A DNA stretch of 64,000 nucleotides from Tatlockia sp. GTDB taxonomy: Bacteria > Pseudomonadota > Gammaproteobacteria > Legionellales > Legionellaceae. The stretch covers positions 1 through 64,000 of the forward strand of contig JACCWI010000011.1 of the NCBI GenBank assembly GCA_013697725.1, in the 5' to 3' direction. The translations under genes and the position numbers were made by a program. The notes under the pieces are model-generated. The model was not told the origin of the DNA. It did not search any database and saw only the letters and a program-made list of their open reading frames with translations. Positions 9,778-20,498 of the stretch are shown here, one piece after another; the stretch's first letter is position 1; each line of letters starts with the position of its first letter.

Positions 9778-12700
9778 ATGGATGACTGGAGTATATCTGA
9801 CTTTTGTAGCGATGTTATTATCTTTGTCGACCTATCTGGCAATGTCTTGAAATTTAATAAAAAGGCTGAGTTAGTATTTAAAATATCTAAAAAACAAATA
9901 ATAGGATTTAACTTTTTCGAAATAATGAAAAAGCAAGACATAACATTATGTTTTTCCACTGAAAACTTAACTTCATTAAAGCGTAATAAAACAAATTACT
10001 TTGAACAGACTCCCCTAAAAGATCGCACAAGCAAACAAAAATTTATTATCAATTGGTCAATTAGTAGATATTCTAAAGATGCTTTCAACGATTTTTTTTT
10101 ATTAATAGGCAAAGATATTTCCGAGTTACTCAGTTATAAAACCTGTCTTCAGGACAGTAGATTATATTTAAAAAATATCATTGAAAACCTTCCTCAGTAT
10201 GTTTATTGGAAAGACAACAACTTAGTCTACCAAGGCTGTAATAACCTTGTTGCGCAATACCTGGGTCTAAATTCTCCGCTAGATATCATTGGTAAAACGG
10301 ATAGTGATTTTAATTGGACTAAAACAAGAGTGAATTTTTTACATAAAATTGATGAAATTATTCTTCAACGAGGCACCACCAATGTCGTTGAAGATGCTAT
10401 CCCTAAAGAAGATGGTTCACTTAACATAATGCTAACTAGTAAAGCACCACTGCGTAATGATGATAATGAAATAATTGGTATTATGGGGATCTCTTTTGAT
10501 ATTACTGAGAGAAAAAATATGGAAAAGGAGCTTCATCAAGCTAAAGTTGCTGCTGAAGCCGCAAACCAGACCAAATCTGAATTCATTGCCAACATGTCCC
10601 ATGACATTCGAACACCACTGACCGGCATCATTGGAATGACGCAAGAAATGTTTAATGTAGCTGATGACATTAGACCTTTGCTAGAACAAGAAGATGAGAA
10701 GGCTCTATCTAACGATAAATATTTCACCTTATTAAAGCATATCGTTAACACCGTACAGGAAGACAGCCAACTTTTAATAGGAGCCACGGATGAGTTATTA
10801 GAACTCTGTAATGAAATCCTAGAGACAATGCGATTGGAATCCGGTCAAACCCCTGAAGAAGGGGAGTCGTTTAATTTAGAAGATTTGGTTAAACGCAATA
10901 TCTCTCTCCTGCAACCTACTGCCTCTCATAAAAAACTAACCTTATCCTATGAAATTGACTCGCAAATTCCCACTTATTTCAGCGGCTTACGAAACTACCT
11001 TGACCGAACGCTCCTTAATCTCATATCCAATGCGTTGAAATTTACTGAAAAAGGGTATGTTAAAGTCAAAGTGAATTTATTAAATGATAACCATTCACTC
11101 TACCGTCAGGGTGACTCCTTAAATTTACAAATAGTGGTTGAAGACAGCGGTATGGGAATTCCAAAGGATAAATTTGAAACCATTTTTGAACATTTCTCAC
11201 GGCTGACTCCTTCCTATGAAGGCATTTATAAAGGAGCAGGCCTAGGTCTTTATACGGTGAAGCGCTACATTGAGGCCATGAATGCTACTATCGAAGTAGA
11301 CAGTGAAGTAGGCAAAGGAACTCGTTTTATTATTACTCTGTCACTTACCGTATCCGATCATTCCGATCGAGAAAAAGAAGCCCCTACTCCATTCAAAAAA
11401 GCTAAATTTCAAGTCACTCAATCAAAAAGTATCTTGAAATCAGAACATGCAACCCATGTGGCTGCAGATGTATTAGTCGTAGAAGACGATGCACTTGCTG
11501 CTAAAAGTCTTCAATCTATTTTAAGGCGTTTGAATTGTGGATCTGATCACGCTGAAAACGGGGAACAAGCGCTAATGATGGTTGAGGCTAACGATTACGA
11601 TTTAGTCTTGATGGATGTGGGGTTAGGCAAAGGAATGGATGGGATTGAGACCTCTAAACAAATTCGTCAATTAAAGAAGGCTCGCCTGTCCCAACTCCCC
11701 ATTATTGCAGTCACAGGACACGCCAGCGATCCTGAAAAGCAAGGGGAGGCCTTGGCCGCTGGCATCCAAGAGGTCTGTCCCAAACCCTTACAGCAATCCA
11801 TCTTAGAAATTTTTTTAGAAAACTATGTATATAACAAACGACGACATGAACATGCTTTGCCTCAGAATGAAACCAAAGTAGGTGATATTAAGGATTATGT
11901 TCCAAGAAACGAGGAATTAGAACAAACCACTCAGGGCAACTCGTTTTCTCCCTTAATTTTTCAATTACCTGAATTAAAAGCACAATTATTTGATCTTAAA
12001 CTATTTTCTTTGTTTGAATTAGCTAGAGGGCTTGAGGCCTTTTCAGGTCACAAAGAAGCCTTAGAAAATGAACTTCAAAAGTTAATCACGCTACTCTCCA
12101 AAGAGGAAAGGATTATCAAGCAAGCTGCATTGGCTATGCACTGGCCAACAGCAGGAACGATAGCTTCTCGAGTTAAAGCTCGTTCTTTAAGTTGCGGTAC
12201 AACAAAGCTTAGCTATGCCTGTTTTTATTTTGAGCATTATTGCAAAGAAGGAACTCAATCTTCATTACTTGAAAAATTGAGTGAGCAATTGCTTAGGGTT
12301 ATGCAAGAAACTCAAGTTGGTTTAAGGGATTGGTTACAGCAAAAAGAACGATTTTCATCACGGCCTTTAAGCGTCTCGAATACAAACGGTTTAGGTAGAG
12401 ACTTACCGGAAACCGAAGAGGAATTGTTTGCATTGGGGCAATTTCCTTTACTGGATGATGTAAAAGGTCTTGAAACGTTAGGAAGCGAAGCCACCTTATT
12501 TGATATTCTACAAGAAATGATAGAACTCATTTCTGAACAGAAAGAAGAACTCCAACAAGCCCACAGAGTTGGAGATTGGGAAGCAGTGGAACAATTGGCT
12601 CACAAAATAAAGGGTGGAGCTGAATACCCAGGTACTATTCGAATGAAATATGCCTGTCAGTACTTAGAGCGCTACAGAAAAGCAGGACACACGGCCTCTT

Positions 12701-12786
12701 TGGAAAAGCTCTATTTTCAATTGATTAATGTCTTAGATGATACACAACTGCGAATTGCCAATTGGCTTAAGAAAAAAATTAATTAA
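9778..12786 (+). CDS. Hybrid sensor histidine kinase (PAS-PAS-HisKA-HATPase-REC-HPt x2)
   Basis: 1002 residues. An N-terminal PAS-like region (about 5-115) is followed by a clearer PAS/PAC region (about 130-245, ending [10 protein letters not shown]). A histidine-kinase dimerisation domain has His275 in SHDIRTPL, and an ATPase domain has N-box LISNALKF, then DSGMGIP and [11 protein letters not shown] receiver domain (about 563-680) has Asp570-571, phospho-Asp613 and Lys669. Two C-terminal HPt-like domains follow: the second has His942 in [10 protein letters not shown], while the first has Ser797 at the aligned position. There are no membrane spans, so it is probably a cytoplasmic phosphorelay kinase. 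It starts at ATG 9778 behind GAAGGA and is divergent from the NRPS operon, so it may control it (inference from position only). Confidence 0.9.
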   Translation: MDDWSISDFCSDVIIFVDLSGNVLKFNKKAELVFKISKKQIIGFNFFEIMKKQDITLCFSTENLTSLKRNKTNYFEQTPLKDRTSKQKFIINWSISRYSKDAFNDFFLLIGKDISELLSYKTCLQDSRLYLKNIIENLPQYVYWKDNNLVYQGCNNLVAQYLGLNSPLDIIGKTDSDFNWTKTRVNFLHKIDEIILQRGTTNVVEDAIPKEDGSLNIMLTSKAPLRNDDNEIIGIMGISFDITERKNMEKELHQAKVAAEAANQTKSEFIANMSHDIRTPLTGIIGMTQEMFNVADDIRPLLEQEDEKALSNDKYFTLLKHIVNTVQEDSQLLIGATDELLELCNEILETMRLESGQTPEEGESFNLEDLVKRNISLLQPTASHKKLTLSYEIDSQIPTYFSGLRNYLDRTLLNLISNALKFTEKGYVKVKVNLLNDNHSLYRQGDSLNLQIVVEDSGMGIPKDKFETIFEHFSRLTPSYEGIYKGAGLGLYTVKRYIEAMNATIEVDSEVGKGTRFIITLSLTVSDHSDREKEAPTPFKKAKFQVTQSKSILKSEHATHVAADVLVVEDDALAAKSLQSILRRLNCGSDHAENGEQALMMVEANDYDLVLMDVGLGKGMDGIETSKQIRQLKKARLSQLPIIAVTGHASDPEKQGEALAAGIQEVCPKPLQQSILEIFLENYVYNKRRHEHALPQNETKVGDIKDYVPRNEELEQTTQGNSFSPLIFQLPELKAQLFDLKLFSLFELARGLEAFSGHKEALENELQKLITLLSKEERIIKQAALAMHWPTAGTIASRVKARSLSCGTTKLSYACFYFEHYCKEGTQSSLLEKLSEQLLRVMQETQVGLRDWLQQKERFSSRPLSVSNTNGLGRDLPETEEELFALGQFPLLDDVKGLETLGSEATLFDILQEMIELISEQKEELQQAHRVGDWEAVEQLAHKIKGGAEYPGTIRMKYACQYLERYRKAGHTASLEKLYFQLINVLDDTQLRIANWLKKKIN

Positions 12787-12949
12787 TATCTCTCTTGCTC
12801 TCTTTCAACTTCAACACGATTGAATTTGTTGCCACGAGGCGCATCAAGGCCAATCTTACCTTACTGTGTAACCAGGTAACGCCCTGCCCTCTCACGCGTT
12901 TTCTTCAAAGTTAACAGTTACGATCTCCATGCAAACTTCCTGTTTCTTT

Positions 12950-13160
12950 TCACAAAATTTTAATACGATATTTTCCAAAAACCCAAAAATACAGCATAAA
13001 CGCAAATGAGGGTCTATGATACAACTCATCATAAAACCATTGCTCCACTTGTTCAATGGAGATATCAGAATCCAAATGCTTCCCAAGACTTCATGCCAGA
13101 TTTTTGCAAGCACTGGAATCTTGTCAAAATGGTCTTTTAAATAAGCTATTTAATATTCAT
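12950..13160 (-). pseudogene. GNAT acetyltransferase pseudogene (frameshifted, 3' end lost)
   Basis: On the minus strand ATG AAT ATT at 13160 is followed, after loss of about one base, by IAYLKDHFDKIPVLAKIWHE. A second single-base loss near 13067-13070 switches to the frame DISIEQVEQWFYDELYH and then LYFWVFGKY before a stop at 12950. Joined, this reads like the first 50-70 residues of a GNAT N-acetyltransferase that normally continues with the acetyl-CoA-binding fold. That remainder is gone. The open frame at 12892-13113 on the same strand is only one phase of this wreck and is not a gene. Confidence 0.7.
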
Positions 13161-13164
13161 AGCA

Positions 13165-13551
13165 TCATATTTCTATACTTTTTAGCATGATACAGTAGGC
13201 TGCATCTTTACTATAATCTGAATGTTTAAACCCAGACTTTTCATAACATCGAATAGCTTGAATATTATCATGATTTGGATCGACAATTACCAAACGAAAA
13301 TGAGACAGAAATTCATTGATAAATTGATTGATAATAACTACACCAAGTCCCTGCCCTCGATTTTCATGAGTAGCAATAAATAGATCAATGCCTGCAATTT
13401 GATTTGGGTGATAGTTTTTAAATAAGCAGCTTTCCTTTTGAATACCTTCTGGATTTTGAATAGCCCAAGCATTATCTTGCCACTTAATAAAATTTCGTAG
13501 GAAGAAAGTAATCTCGAAAGGCTGGTTAATGATCTCGGAAAGATTGATTTT
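13165..13551 (-). pseudogene. Remnant of an AAC(6')-like GNAT acetyltransferase
   Basis: This is an open minus-strand frame of about 128 codons between in-frame TAA 13552-13554 and TGA 13165-13167, with no usable start codon. It encodes the C-terminal part of a GNAT enzyme: GIDLFIATHENRGQGLG matches the acetyl-CoA pyrophosphate loop, and VDPNHDNIQAIRCYEKSGFK is the hallmark C-terminal strand/helix of aminoglycoside 6'-N-acetyltransferase-like proteins. The N-terminal substrate half is missing. The well-kept fold suggests recent decay, or translation from an unrecognised start. It lies only 4 bp from the other decayed GNAT gene. Confidence 0.75.
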
Positions 13552-13659
13552 TTAGCGTTAAATTAGATCTTTAACAGAATTGCGCTTTCTTAACATAAAT
13601 TTCCACTTTCTATGATTGTATATAATATACAGCATAAACTTTATACCCACCCAGACACT

Positions 13660-14127
13660 TTAATTCTTATGAGGCTTGATGGCTTGATGTTTGGTTATAA
13701 ATCTATCAAGGTTGTTGGCAAAATCTTTTACATCTTTTGGACTTAAACTAGAGGGCCCACCTGACAATAAATTACAGGAACGGAGCGATTCATTAAAATC
13801 TCTTGCAGCAAGGTGCTGTTTAATATTATTTTTGGAATAAAGCATACCTCTGGGATTTAAAGCAAAGCCACCTTGAGTAATCACTACATCAGCAAAGGGG
13901 ATATCTGCGGTGATCACCAAATCGCCAGGTTCCATATGAGTTGCAATGTATTTATCCGCTACATCAAATCCCATTCCCACCTGAAATTTTTTAATAAAAG
14001 GTGACGGTGGGATGGTAATAGCATGATTGGAAACCGCAATTAAATGAGTTTGGCTGCGAGCAGCAGCTCGAAATAAAAGGTCTTTTATTAATTTCGGGCA
14101 GGCATCAGCATCAATCCAGATTTTCAT
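13660..14127 (-). CDS. yaiI: YaiI/YqxD (UPF0178, DUF188) family protein
   Basis: 155 residues, matching the usual length of this PIN-like family. Recognisable marks are the N-terminal MKIWIDADACPKLIKDLL, the central GDLVITADIPFADVVI with conserved acidic residues, the NPRG turn, and the tail GGPSSLSPKDVKDFANNLDRFI. The fold resembles PIN nucleases and the acidic residues could bind metal, but the function is not established. It starts 16 bp downstream of the S49 peptidase gene on the same strand and is likely co-transcribed with it. Confidence 0.9.
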   Translation of the reverse strand: MKIWIDADACPKLIKDLLFRAAARSQTHLIAVSNHAITIPPSPFIKKFQVGMGFDVADKYIATHMEPGDLVITADIPFADVVITQGGFALNPRGMLYSKNNIKQHLAARDFNESLRSCNLLSGGPSSLSPKDVKDFANNLDRFITKHQAIKPHKN

Positions 14128-14143
14128 AATTTCCTCAAAGCAT

Positions 14144-15094
14144 CTAAGCTCTTATCCCTTCGCGAAGACCCATCGCCAAAGGTAATTGATCTACAATGGC
14201 AGTGCCAAGATTCTTTGTTACTCTGTCAAGCACTGATTGCTTATGCGTATAATCAATCAATTTATCCACTTTAACCAGCTCTCGCGCTACTTGTCCACTG
14301 CTTGCAAAACCATCAATTAGGCCACGTACTTTAGCTTGCTCACCAGTCCAGAAAAGGCCGGAAAAGGTTAAATTATCAATTTTAAGTCGGTTACCACGCC
14401 CTTCTTTTACTCGTGCTATAAAGACTTGATGAATTTCATTGAGCATGGCTTGCAATATTTTAGTTTGCTCAGGATTTTCTGGTGAAAAAGGATCTAATAG
14501 ACCTTTATAGGCTCCTGCTGTTTGCAAACGGCGAGTAATACCTAACTTTTGCAACGCATCAACGAAACCAAACCCATTATATAAAACGCCAATAGAGCCT
14601 ATCATCGATGAAGGGTTCGCATAGATTTCATCAGCCGCTGCAGCAACGTAGTAAGCCGCCGAGGCACAGAGATCCACACAAACAGCATAAATTTTAATTT
14701 CAGGATATTTACCGCGGTAGTAGCGTACTGTTTGATACATATAGTCAGCTTGCACCGGACTGCCACCCGGGCTATTTATCCTTAAAACTAAGGCTTTAAG
14801 GCCAGAATTTCGGTAGGCCTCAGCCATACCTTTGGCAAAGCTCTCCGCACTGGTGGCCTGAGTATCAAATATAGCGCCATTTATATCAATTAAGCCCACA
14901 TGGGGTTTAGTTGACGAGCTTTTATTTTGATCAATAAAAAGTAGATAAAAGAGAACTACTAAAGCAATTAGAATCAGAGCACGTTTGAACCAACGCCAGC
15001 GACGTTTGTTTTTTTGCTCTCGCATGTAATCGCTAACAATTTGATTTATTAGTAGTTGTGAATCATTATCATCATTAGATACAGAGTTATTCAT
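14144..15094 (-). CDS. sppA: S49 family signal-peptide peptidase (SppA-like)
   Basis: 316 residues, the short SppA form with one protease domain. One membrane span (about 38-53) follows a basic stretch, giving a cytoplasmic N-terminus and periplasmic catalytic domain. The serine nucleophile is Ser145 in CASAAYY, and the catalytic lysine is Lys197 in TAGAYKGLLDPF. The conserved INSPGGSP loop (107-113) and SSMIGSIGV strand are present. The family cleaves leftover signal peptides in the membrane. Divergent from clpB (92 bp between starts) and followed by yaiI. Confidence 0.9.
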   Translation of the reverse strand: MNNSVSNDDNDSQLLINQIVSDYMREQKNKRRWRWFKRALILIALVVLFYLLFIDQNKSSSTKPHVGLIDINGAIFDTQATSAESFAKGMAEAYRNSGLKALVLRINSPGGSPVQADYMYQTVRYYRGKYPEIKIYAVCVDLCASAAYYVAAAADEIYANPSSMIGSIGVLYNGFGFVDALQKLGITRRLQTAGAYKGLLDPFSPENPEQTKILQAMLNEIHQVFIARVKEGRGNRLKIDNLTFSGLFWTGEQAKVRGLIDGFASSGQVARELVKVDKLIDYTHKQSVLDRVTKNLGTAIVDQLPLAMGLREGIRA

Positions 15095-15186
15095 TTTAAT
15101 TACTACTTGAATTTAAAAAAAAATACTACATCTTAACTTAGATATTACTAGAATTAAACAAAACCTTTGACAACAAGAGGCCTATC

Positions 15187-17769
15187 ATGCGAATGGATAA
15201 ACTTACTTCAAAATTTCAAATGGCCTTAGCCGATGCTCAATCTCTAGCCTTAGGTCGGGATAATGGCTTTATTGAGCCTGAACATCTAATGAAAGCCTTG
15301 CTTGACCAACAAGGCGGCAGCATAAGACCCTTGCTTAGCAAAGCGAATGTAAATATTTCACAATTAAGAACGTTAATCGATCAAGCACTTGATCGTTTAC
15401 CTAAGGTCAGTGGTACAGGCGGCGATATTCATATCTCCAACTCTTTAAATCGTTTATTAAATTTAACTGACAAGTTTTCGCAACAACGAAAAGATGGCTA
15501 TATCTCAAGCGAAATTTTTATGCTTGCCGCGATTAGCGAAGAAGGAAATTTAGCAAGATTACTTAAACAAGCTGGGGCAAATAAGCTAAATATAGAAAAG
15601 GCAATTGATGAAATTCGTGGCGGTGATACAGTAAATGACCCCAATGCTGAAGAACAACGACAGGCATTAGAAAAATATACAATTGATCTTACCGAACGTG
15701 CCGAACAAGGCAAATTGGATCCTGTTATCGGTCGTGATGATGAAATTCGCCGTACGATCCAAGTGTTACAAAGACGTACTAAGAATAATCCCGTACTCAT
15801 TGGTGAACCCGGAGTGGGAAAAACTGCTATCGTTGAAGGCCTTGCCCAACGAATTATCAATGGTGAAGTACCAGAAGGCTTAAAAAATAAGCGTCTGTTG
15901 TCGCTCGACCTAGGCGCTCTCATTGCTGGCGCTAAATTTCGCGGGGAGTTCGAGGAACGTCTTAAAGCGGTGCTTAGCGATTTAGCCAAGCAGGAGGGAC
16001 AAATTATATTATTCGTTGATGAGTTGCATACCATGGTTGGTGCGGGTAAAGCTGAAGGTGCCATGGATGCTGGTAATATGCTTAAGCCTGCGCTAGCGCG
16101 TGGCGAATTGCATTGCATTGGCGCAACTACTTTAAATGAGTATCGCCAGTTTATTGAAAAAGATGCAGCTCTGGAACGACGCTTTCAAAAAATATTGGTC
16201 AATGAGCCCAATGTTGAGGACACTATTGCAATCTTAAGGGGTTTGAAAGAGCGTTATGAAGTACATCATGGCGTAGATATCACTGATCCTGCCATAGTTG
16301 CGGCAGCGACTCTATCACATCGTTATATTACAGATAGACAATTACCCGATAAGGCTATTGATCTTATTGATGAGGCCGGTTCTAAAATTCGAATGGAAAT
16401 TGATTCCAAACCTGAAGTGATGGATAAATTAGACCGACGCCTTATTCAACTTAAAATTGAACGAGAAGCACTTAATAAAGAATCGGATGAAGCGTCCAAA
16501 AAAAGACTGCAGGATTTACAAAAAAGTATTGATGAACTCGAAAAGAATTATGCCGATCTTGAAGAATTATGGAAGGCAGAAAAAGCTACCCTGCAAGGTG
16601 CAAATCAGATTAAAGAAGCTTTAGAACAAGCTAAAATCGAGCTTGAAACAGCAAGACGGGCAGGTGATTTGGCGCGCATGTCGGAAATCCAATACGGCCG
16701 CATTCCCGAGTTAGAAAAACAGTTAACTCAGGTTAGTGACATTGAAGACCTTGAAAATTCTGAAAAAACCTTGGTTCGCAATAAAGTAACAGAAGAAGAA
16801 ATAGCTGAGGTTGTTTCAAAATGGACAGGAATACCCGTTGCAAAAATGCTTGAAGGTGAAAAAGAAAAACTCTTGCGTATGGAAGATGCTTTGCACAAAC
16901 GTCTAGTTGGCCAAAATGAAGCTGTTAATGCAGTGGCCAATGCTATCCGTCGTTCGCGGGCTGGTTTATCGGATCCAAACCGACCAATTGGTTCTTTTCT
17001 ATTTTTAGGACCTACAGGAGTGGGTAAAACTGAGCTTTGTAAAGCGCTGGCAGGCTTTCTCTTTGACACCGAAGAAGCCATGATTCGCATAGACATGTCT
17101 GAATTCATGGAAAAGCATTCCGTAGCGCGATTAATTGGTGCTCCCCCCGGCTACGTCGGTTATGAGGAAGGCGGATATTTGACGGAGGCTGTCCGTCGTC
17201 GTCCTTATGCTGTTATTTTATTGGATGAGGTTGAAAAAGCTCATTCGGATATCTTTAATGTGTTGCTGCAAGTACTTGACGATGGTCGCCTGACTGATGG
17301 CCAAGGTCGTACCGTGGACTTTCGTAATACGGTAATCGTTATGACTTCAAATTTAGGTTCAAGCTTAATCCAGGATATGGGTGCAAAAGTGGATTATGAG
17401 AAAATCAAAGCTGCTGTTTTAGAAGTTGTCAGTCAACATTTCCGTCCTGAATTTATTAATAGAATAGATGATACGGTTGTATTTCATCCTTTGAGTAAAG
17501 AACAAATTGCTGAAATTGCAGCGATTCAGATCAGCCGTCTGCAACAGCGATTAAAACAACAAAATATTAAACTTGAACTAAGCAAGGAGGCCCTAGCCCA
17601 AGTTGCTGAAGCAGGCTTTGATCCTATTTATGGGGCAAGACCTTTGAAACGGACAATTCAACAAAAGCTTGAAAATCCGCTTGCTCAAGCTTTATTAAAG
17701 GGTCAGTTTAAATCAGGAGATACTATAAAAGTTAATTGGAAAGGCGAAAAACTTCATTTTACCGCTTAG
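15187..17769 (+). CDS. clpB: ClpB disaggregase
   Basis: 860 residues, close to the E. coli protein. Clp N-domain (1-150), first AAA module with Walker A GEPGVGKT at 206-213, coiled-coil middle domain (about 410-525, rich in Glu/Lys heptads), second AAA module with GPTGVGKT near 612 and the [11 protein letters not shown] pore loop, and a C-terminal D2-small domain ([11 protein letters not shown]). A hexameric ATPase that rescues aggregated proteins with DnaK. The start [10 protein letters not shown] aligns with the E. coli start MRLDRLTNKF and has CAAGAGG upstream. I saw no convincing heat-shock sigma-32 promoter in the 92 bp upstream. Confidence 0.97.
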   Translation: MRMDKLTSKFQMALADAQSLALGRDNGFIEPEHLMKALLDQQGGSIRPLLSKANVNISQLRTLIDQALDRLPKVSGTGGDIHISNSLNRLLNLTDKFSQQRKDGYISSEIFMLAAISEEGNLARLLKQAGANKLNIEKAIDEIRGGDTVNDPNAEEQRQALEKYTIDLTERAEQGKLDPVIGRDDEIRRTIQVLQRRTKNNPVLIGEPGVGKTAIVEGLAQRIINGEVPEGLKNKRLLSLDLGALIAGAKFRGEFEERLKAVLSDLAKQEGQIILFVDELHTMVGAGKAEGAMDAGNMLKPALARGELHCIGATTLNEYRQFIEKDAALERRFQKILVNEPNVEDTIAILRGLKERYEVHHGVDITDPAIVAAATLSHRYITDRQLPDKAIDLIDEAGSKIRMEIDSKPEVMDKLDRRLIQLKIEREALNKESDEASKKRLQDLQKSIDELEKNYADLEELWKAEKATLQGANQIKEALEQAKIELETARRAGDLARMSEIQYGRIPELEKQLTQVSDIEDLENSEKTLVRNKVTEEEIAEVVSKWTGIPVAKMLEGEKEKLLRMEDALHKRLVGQNEAVNAVANAIRRSRAGLSDPNRPIGSFLFLGPTGVGKTELCKALAGFLFDTEEAMIRIDMSEFMEKHSVARLIGAPPGYVGYEEGGYLTEAVRRRPYAVILLDEVEKAHSDIFNVLLQVLDDGRLTDGQGRTVDFRNTVIVMTSNLGSSLIQDMGAKVDYEKIKAAVLEVVSQHFRPEFINRIDDTVVFHPLSKEQIAEIAAIQISRLQQRLKQQNIKLELSKEALAQVAEAGFDPIYGARPLKRTIQQKLENPLAQALLKGQFKSGDTIKVNWKGEKLHFTA

Positions 17770-17934
17770 AATTTTTCCAAGCCTGGGTTATCTTGTCGCT
17801 CACTTTATGCAGTTCGATCCAGGCAAAGTTAATTTCAAACCAGTATAGTGTTAACTAAGTGGTTAGCTTGTTAAACGACAAGGGATCTATTAAAATCGCT
17901 GCCTTTCTTAAGAAAGATAAAGCAGATCTTGCCT

Positions 17935-19020
17935 ATGAATTTAGTAATGAAAAATGGTGAACCTTCAAATCCACAACCAACGGCGAGCAAGAAAATTTTA
18001 CTTGTCAAAATAACCTCAATGGGCGATTTAATTCAAACCTTACCGGCTTTAACTGACGCAACCAAAGCTTTTCCAGGTATAAATTTTGATTGGGTCGTTG
18101 ATGAATCCTTTCAAGAAATTCCTCGTCTACACCCTTCTGTCGATAAAACCATTGTCTTTCCTTATCGCCGCTGGAAAAAAAATAAATGGAAGGCGTGGCA
18201 AAGTGGTGAGGTTTCGCAGTTTTTAAAAGAATTGCGAAGTGTTGACTATGACATGGTTATTGATGTGCAATCTAATATTAAAAGTGCCATCTTAAGTTTA
18301 TTTACCAAAGGCCGAACACATGGCTTAGATAGTCAATCAGTGCATGAATACGGTGCGCATTTTGCTTATAGTAAAAAAATTACCATTAATCGCCAGCAGA
18401 ATCATGCAGAGCGTGTACGACAAATGATGGCAAAATTTTTAGGTTATAAGATACCTCAAGATCAAGCTGATTATGGTGTTAATTCTTCTCTATTACCCTC
18501 CCTGGATTTTTCTTTACCAGAAAAATTTATCATGGCTATTCCCATTGCCAGCACAATAAATAAGCTCTGGCCTGAACCTTATTGGCAGCAGGTTATTCAA
18601 GATCTAGTTCGCTCTGATTATGATGTTATCCTTCCCTGGTGGTCTAATGAAGAAAAAGCACGAGCTTTGCGGCTTAAAAATTCTAATCCTCGCATTCATT
18701 TATTACCCCCACTTAATCTTACTCAGAAAGCAAGCGTTCTAGCGCGTGCTCAAGCTGTGATTAGTATTGATACTGGTCTTGCACATATGGCTGGCATGCT
18801 TAATATACCGAATATATGTATCTATGGTTCCTCAAACCCTTTACTTTGCGGGACTATTGGCCATAAACAAATCCACCTAACCGCACGTGGCCTCGCCTGC
18901 TCACCTTGTTCTAGCTCGCAGTGCACATACCAGGGCCTGTCTCAATACAAGCCGGCTTGCCTCGAAACAATAAAACCGCAGCAGGTCTTAACTTCTTTAT
19001 ATGAATTGTTAGCTTCATAA
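17935..19020 (+). CDS. Glycosyltransferase family 9, LPS heptosyltransferase-like
   Basis: About 361 residues from ATG 17935; the frame also allows TTG 17929 or ATG 17947, and no strong ribosome site decides. KILLVKITSMGDLIQTLPAL is the N-terminal donor-domain motif of heptosyltransferases, and VISIDTGLAHMAGMLNIPNICIYGSSNP is the C-terminal nucleotide-sugar site. C-terminal cysteines (ACSPCSSSQC) resemble the CxxC-type tail of this family. Likely adds a sugar, probably heptose or a related residue, to the LPS core at the inner membrane. It stands alone, without other LPS genes, so the acceptor is uncertain; WaaC-like is the closest guess. Confidence 0.85.
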   Translation: MNLVMKNGEPSNPQPTASKKILLVKITSMGDLIQTLPALTDATKAFPGINFDWVVDESFQEIPRLHPSVDKTIVFPYRRWKKNKWKAWQSGEVSQFLKELRSVDYDMVIDVQSNIKSAILSLFTKGRTHGLDSQSVHEYGAHFAYSKKITINRQQNHAERVRQMMAKFLGYKIPQDQADYGVNSSLLPSLDFSLPEKFIMAIPIASTINKLWPEPYWQQVIQDLVRSDYDVILPWWSNEEKARALRLKNSNPRIHLLPPLNLTQKASVLARAQAVISIDTGLAHMAGMLNIPNICIYGSSNPLLCGTIGHKQIHLTARGLACSPCSSSQCTYQGLSQYKPACLETIKPQQVLTSLYELLAS

Positions 19021-19127
19021 TGATAGTTTGCACAGTGTCAAAAAGCCGATGGATTGAATAGGCTTATAATGTCAACTAATAAATAAAATACGATTTTATA
19101 GGAATTTTAAGTCCAACAAATAATAAA

Positions 19128-20489
19128 TCAAAAAAGTGAATTAATTTTGCTTATTAATTGCTCATAGATATTGCCAAACCCTCTATTAGACATAATTAGT
19201 ATAGCGTCGCCTGCTTGCAGATCTTCAGCTATCAAGGCTTCCACAATTTCTGGTATAGATCCTAAAATTTGATGGGGGCAAGGCCATTCTTTAGCTAGTG
19301 TTGCCAAATCAAATTGTGCTGGATTTAATACGAATGCACCATTGACTGTTGATAAGGCTTCAGCCATCGCCTCAGCATGAATCCCTGTTTTCATGGTGTA
19401 AGAAGCAAATTCTAGCACAGCAAAAATACGTTGGTGACGACCACTTAATTTAAGGGCAGAAATCGTTTTGCTAATCGCTGTGGGATGATGAGCAAAGTCA
19501 TCATAGACTGTGATGCCATGGCTGTCTGATTTAACTTCCAGTCGTCGTTTGACCGGTTTGAATTCTGTTAACGCTTGCGTGGCAACAGCCAAATCTACAC
19601 CTGCGTGGTGACTGACAGCGAGGGCTGCAAGCGCATTTTCAACATTAAATTTTCCAATCAATGACCAATTTACCTCAGCTACCGACTTTCCTTGATACCA
19701 AACCCGAAAAGATTGACCGCTCGGTTTAAGTAATTCAGCTCGCCAGCAAGCGTCATTATCAAAAGCTAGTTCTTCCAATCGACAAAAAAGGCCACGCTTA
19801 ATAACCTCGTTTAATGCTTGATCGTCGCGAGGCTTAATAACTACACCCTTCGCAGGAATGGTTTTCAAAAAATAATGAAACTGCTGTTGAATGGCAGCAA
19901 GATTTTCGTAAATATCCGCATGATCGAATTCAAGATTATTTAAAATTGCAATTTCAGGCCGATAATGCATAAATTTGGGACGTTTATCAAAAAAGGCTGA
20001 ATCATATTCATCTGCTTCAATTACAAACCAATCCCCTTTGCCAAGCCTTGCATTGGTATTGAAATTTGGAGCGATGCCACCGATAAGAAAACCGGGTTGT
20101 AAACCGGCTTTTTCAAGAATAAAACTAAGCATGGTTGTAGTGGTGGTTTTCCCATGAGTGCCAGATATGGCAATAACGCGATAGCGCGAAAGAATATTTT
20201 CGGCAAGCCATTGAGGCCCAGAGCTGTAATTCTTGCCAGCGTTAAGTATAGCCTCAAGCACCGGCATTCCTCTTTTTATTGCATTACCCACAATAATCTG
20301 GTCCGCGCTTAAAGCTTGAGCCGAGACTTGATAACCCTCAGTCCATTCAATACCTTTTGCTTTCAGTAGATCACTAATAGGCGGATAACAATTCTCATCA
20401 CAGCCTGTTACTTGATGACCTGCTTCTCTAGCCAACAAAGCTAAAGCACTCATAAAAGTTCCGCCAATTCCCAAGATGTGTATATGCAT
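19128..20489 (-). CDS. mpl: Murein tripeptide ligase Mpl
   Basis: 453 residues, normal for Mpl. It has the MurC-like N-terminal Rossmann motif HILGIGGTFM, the Mur-ligase ATP loop GTHGKTTTT starting at residue 110, FVIEADEYDSAFFDKRPKF, and NLEFDHADIYENL. The enzyme attaches recycled L-Ala-gamma-D-Glu-meso-DAP to UDP-MurNAc in peptidoglycan recycling, in the cytoplasm. MurC would carry a different EVDESD-type segment; the DEYDSAFFDKRPKF segment is the Mpl signature. Starts 9 bp after the Yip1-like gene on the same strand. Confidence 0.93.
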   Translation of the reverse strand: MHIHILGIGGTFMSALALLAREAGHQVTGCDENCYPPISDLLKAKGIEWTEGYQVSAQALSADQIIVGNAIKRGMPVLEAILNAGKNYSSGPQWLAENILSRYRVIAISGTHGKTTTTTMLSFILEKAGLQPGFLIGGIAPNFNTNARLGKGDWFVIEADEYDSAFFDKRPKFMHYRPEIAILNNLEFDHADIYENLAAIQQQFHYFLKTIPAKGVVIKPRDDQALNEVIKRGLFCRLEELAFDNDACWRAELLKPSGQSFRVWYQGKSVAEVNWSLIGKFNVENALAALAVSHHAGVDLAVATQALTEFKPVKRRLEVKSDSHGITVYDDFAHHPTAISKTISALKLSGRHQRIFAVLEFASYTMKTGIHAEAMAEALSTVNGAFVLNPAQFDLATLAKEWPCPHQILGSIPEIVEALIAEDLQAGDAILIMSNRGFGNIYEQLISKINSLF

Positions 20490-20498
20490 TAATTACTC

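Noticed and set aside
12892..13113. 73-codon minus-strand open frame
   Set aside because: It is one phase of the frameshifted GNAT pseudogene; the protein-like part switches frame near 13068.
17770..17928. GCCTGG...CCAGGC pair after clpB as a terminator or tRNA-like element
   Set aside because: The loop is about 35 bases with no T tract, and no tRNA arms can be drawn.
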